Part shown: in pieces, positions 4,940 to 5,321 of the stretch
How positions within the stretch are numbered: position 1 is the stretch's first letter
Layout: the number at the start of each line of letters is the position of its first letter
NCBI GenBank assembly: GCA_028707745.1
Contig: JAQWAJ010000161.1
Span: forward strand, 1 to 5,321
DNA from: Bacteroidales bacterium
Lineage (GTDB): Bacteria > Bacteroidota > Bacteroidia > Bacteroidales > UBA12481
Length of the DNA stretch: 5,321 bases
Direction: 5' to 3'
Notes under the pieces: model-generated
Seen by the model: only the letters and a program-made list of their open reading frames with translations
Database searches by the model: none
Told to the model about the DNA's origin: nothing
Position numbers and translations under genes: made by a program

Positions 4940-4983
4940 CTCTGAATCAGAGTAATTATAGGATCAATCGATCCTGATTTTTT
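4940..4983 (+). terminator. Two small hairpins and a T-run before the RND pump gene
   Basis: CTCTG (4940-4944) pairs with CAGAG (4948-4952). Then AGGATC (4960-4965) pairs with GATCCT (4970-4975) around AATC, followed by GA and six T (4978-4983). The second is a weak intrinsic terminator or attenuator, with a 6-bp mostly A/T-closing stem. It separates the His/Cys-rich gene from the pump gene, so it might tune read-through into the pump. Whether it terminates is uncertain. Confidence 0.4.
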
Positions 4984-5007
4984 CTGTTTTATTTAATTTT
5001 TTATGAA

Positions 5008-5321
5008 ATGATTAATCGAATTATATCATTTTCAATCAAGAATAAATTCATTGTTGGATTGTTTATTCTGGCATTGATCGGGTGGGGAACCTACTCCCTG
5101 ACAAAATTACCCATCGATGCCATTCCTGATGTTACCAACAACCAGGTACAGGTGATCTCACTGTCGCCGTCACTGGCCGTGCAGGAGGTGGAGAGCTTCA
5201 TTACCGCCCCGATAGAGGTTGCGGTGGCCAACATCCCGGATATCATCGAATTACGATCCATTTCACGCCTCGGACTTTCGGTGGTCACGGTGGTGTTTGA
5301 AGATGGGGTCGACGTTTATTG
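5008..5321 (+). CDS. CusA/CzcA family heavy-metal efflux RND pump, N-terminus (partial)
   Basis: ATG 5008 gives 104 complete codons, still open at the window edge. MINRIISFSIKNKFIV is the cytoplasmic start. Transmembrane helix 1 follows (about residues 13-30, IVGLFILALIGWGTYSL), then the heavy-metal RND signature LPIDAIPDVTNNQVQV (residues 34-49), LAVQEVESFITAPIE and ELRSISRLGLSVVTVVFEDG. Full members are over 1,000 residues and form the inner-membrane, proton-driven part of a tripartite pump exporting cations such as Cu, Ag, Co, Zn or Cd. The ion-selective residues lie downstream, so CusA and CzcA cannot be told apart. The partner adaptor and outer-membrane genes would be expected to the right. 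The second ATG of ATGAAATG is used, because the first runs into a TGA. Confidence 0.93.
   Translation, partial: MINRIISFSIKNKFIVGLFILALIGWGTYSLTKLPIDAIPDVTNNQVQVISLSPSLAVQEVESFITAPIEVAVANIPDIIELRSISRLGLSVVTVVFEDGVDVY

Noticed and set aside
5091..5288. Minus-strand 65-codon frame
   Set aside because: It is antisense to the strongly supported CusA/CzcA N-terminus.

Overview
The window looks like part of a Bacteroidota (Bacteroidetes) chromosome. Coding starts lack convincing Shine-Dalgarno sequences. Two genes carry the same -7-like promoter box (TATCTTCG, close to the Bacteroidetes consensus TAnnTTTG) 17-18 nt before the start codon. The gene content also fits: a secreted M28 peptidase ending its signal peptide in 'EAQ', a His/Cys-rich exported protein before a CusA/CzcA pump, and debris resembling Bacteroidetes surface-protein families. 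I cannot assign a genus.

Layout. Positions 1-65 (minus strand) hold the first codons of a gene leaving the window, probably a GH94 carbohydrate phosphorylase. Positions 66-327 are a divergent intergenic region containing a 22-bp tandem repeat array (99-253). Positions 328-1194 encode an intact secreted glycerophosphodiester phosphodiesterase. Positions 1195-1467 have no large gene but are dense in signals: a palindrome, a 9-bp direct repeat, a Trp-rich 13-codon mini-ORF, a strong intrinsic terminator and then a promoter. Positions 1468-2763 encode an intact secreted M28 zinc aminopeptidase. Positions 2960-4361 are a gene graveyard of at least three broken genes: an N-terminal fragment like proteins that carry formylglycine-generating-enzyme (SUMF1) domains, a C-terminal-type surface-protein fragment, and an RRE/PqqD-like plus HprK-like kinase that has lost its ATP-binding middle. 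A short Gly/Pro/Lys-rich reading frame lies immediately upstream of the kinase. Positions 4383-4484 are a pair of inverted REP-like hairpins. Positions 4540-4932 encode a small exported His/Cys-rich protein, and a CusA/CzcA-type heavy-metal RND pump starts at 5008 and runs off the window.

How it works together. The intact genes serve separate roles: phosphodiester scavenging, periplasmic or extracellular peptide trimming, and metal resistance, the last with a small metal-binding-looking protein placed just before the pump. The most unusual part is the 2960-4361 segment. It may be the decayed remains of a peptide-modification (RiPP-like) locus next to fragments of exported proteins. Two of its lesions are TGA where TGG (Trp) is expected. 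No intact novel system is demonstrable here.
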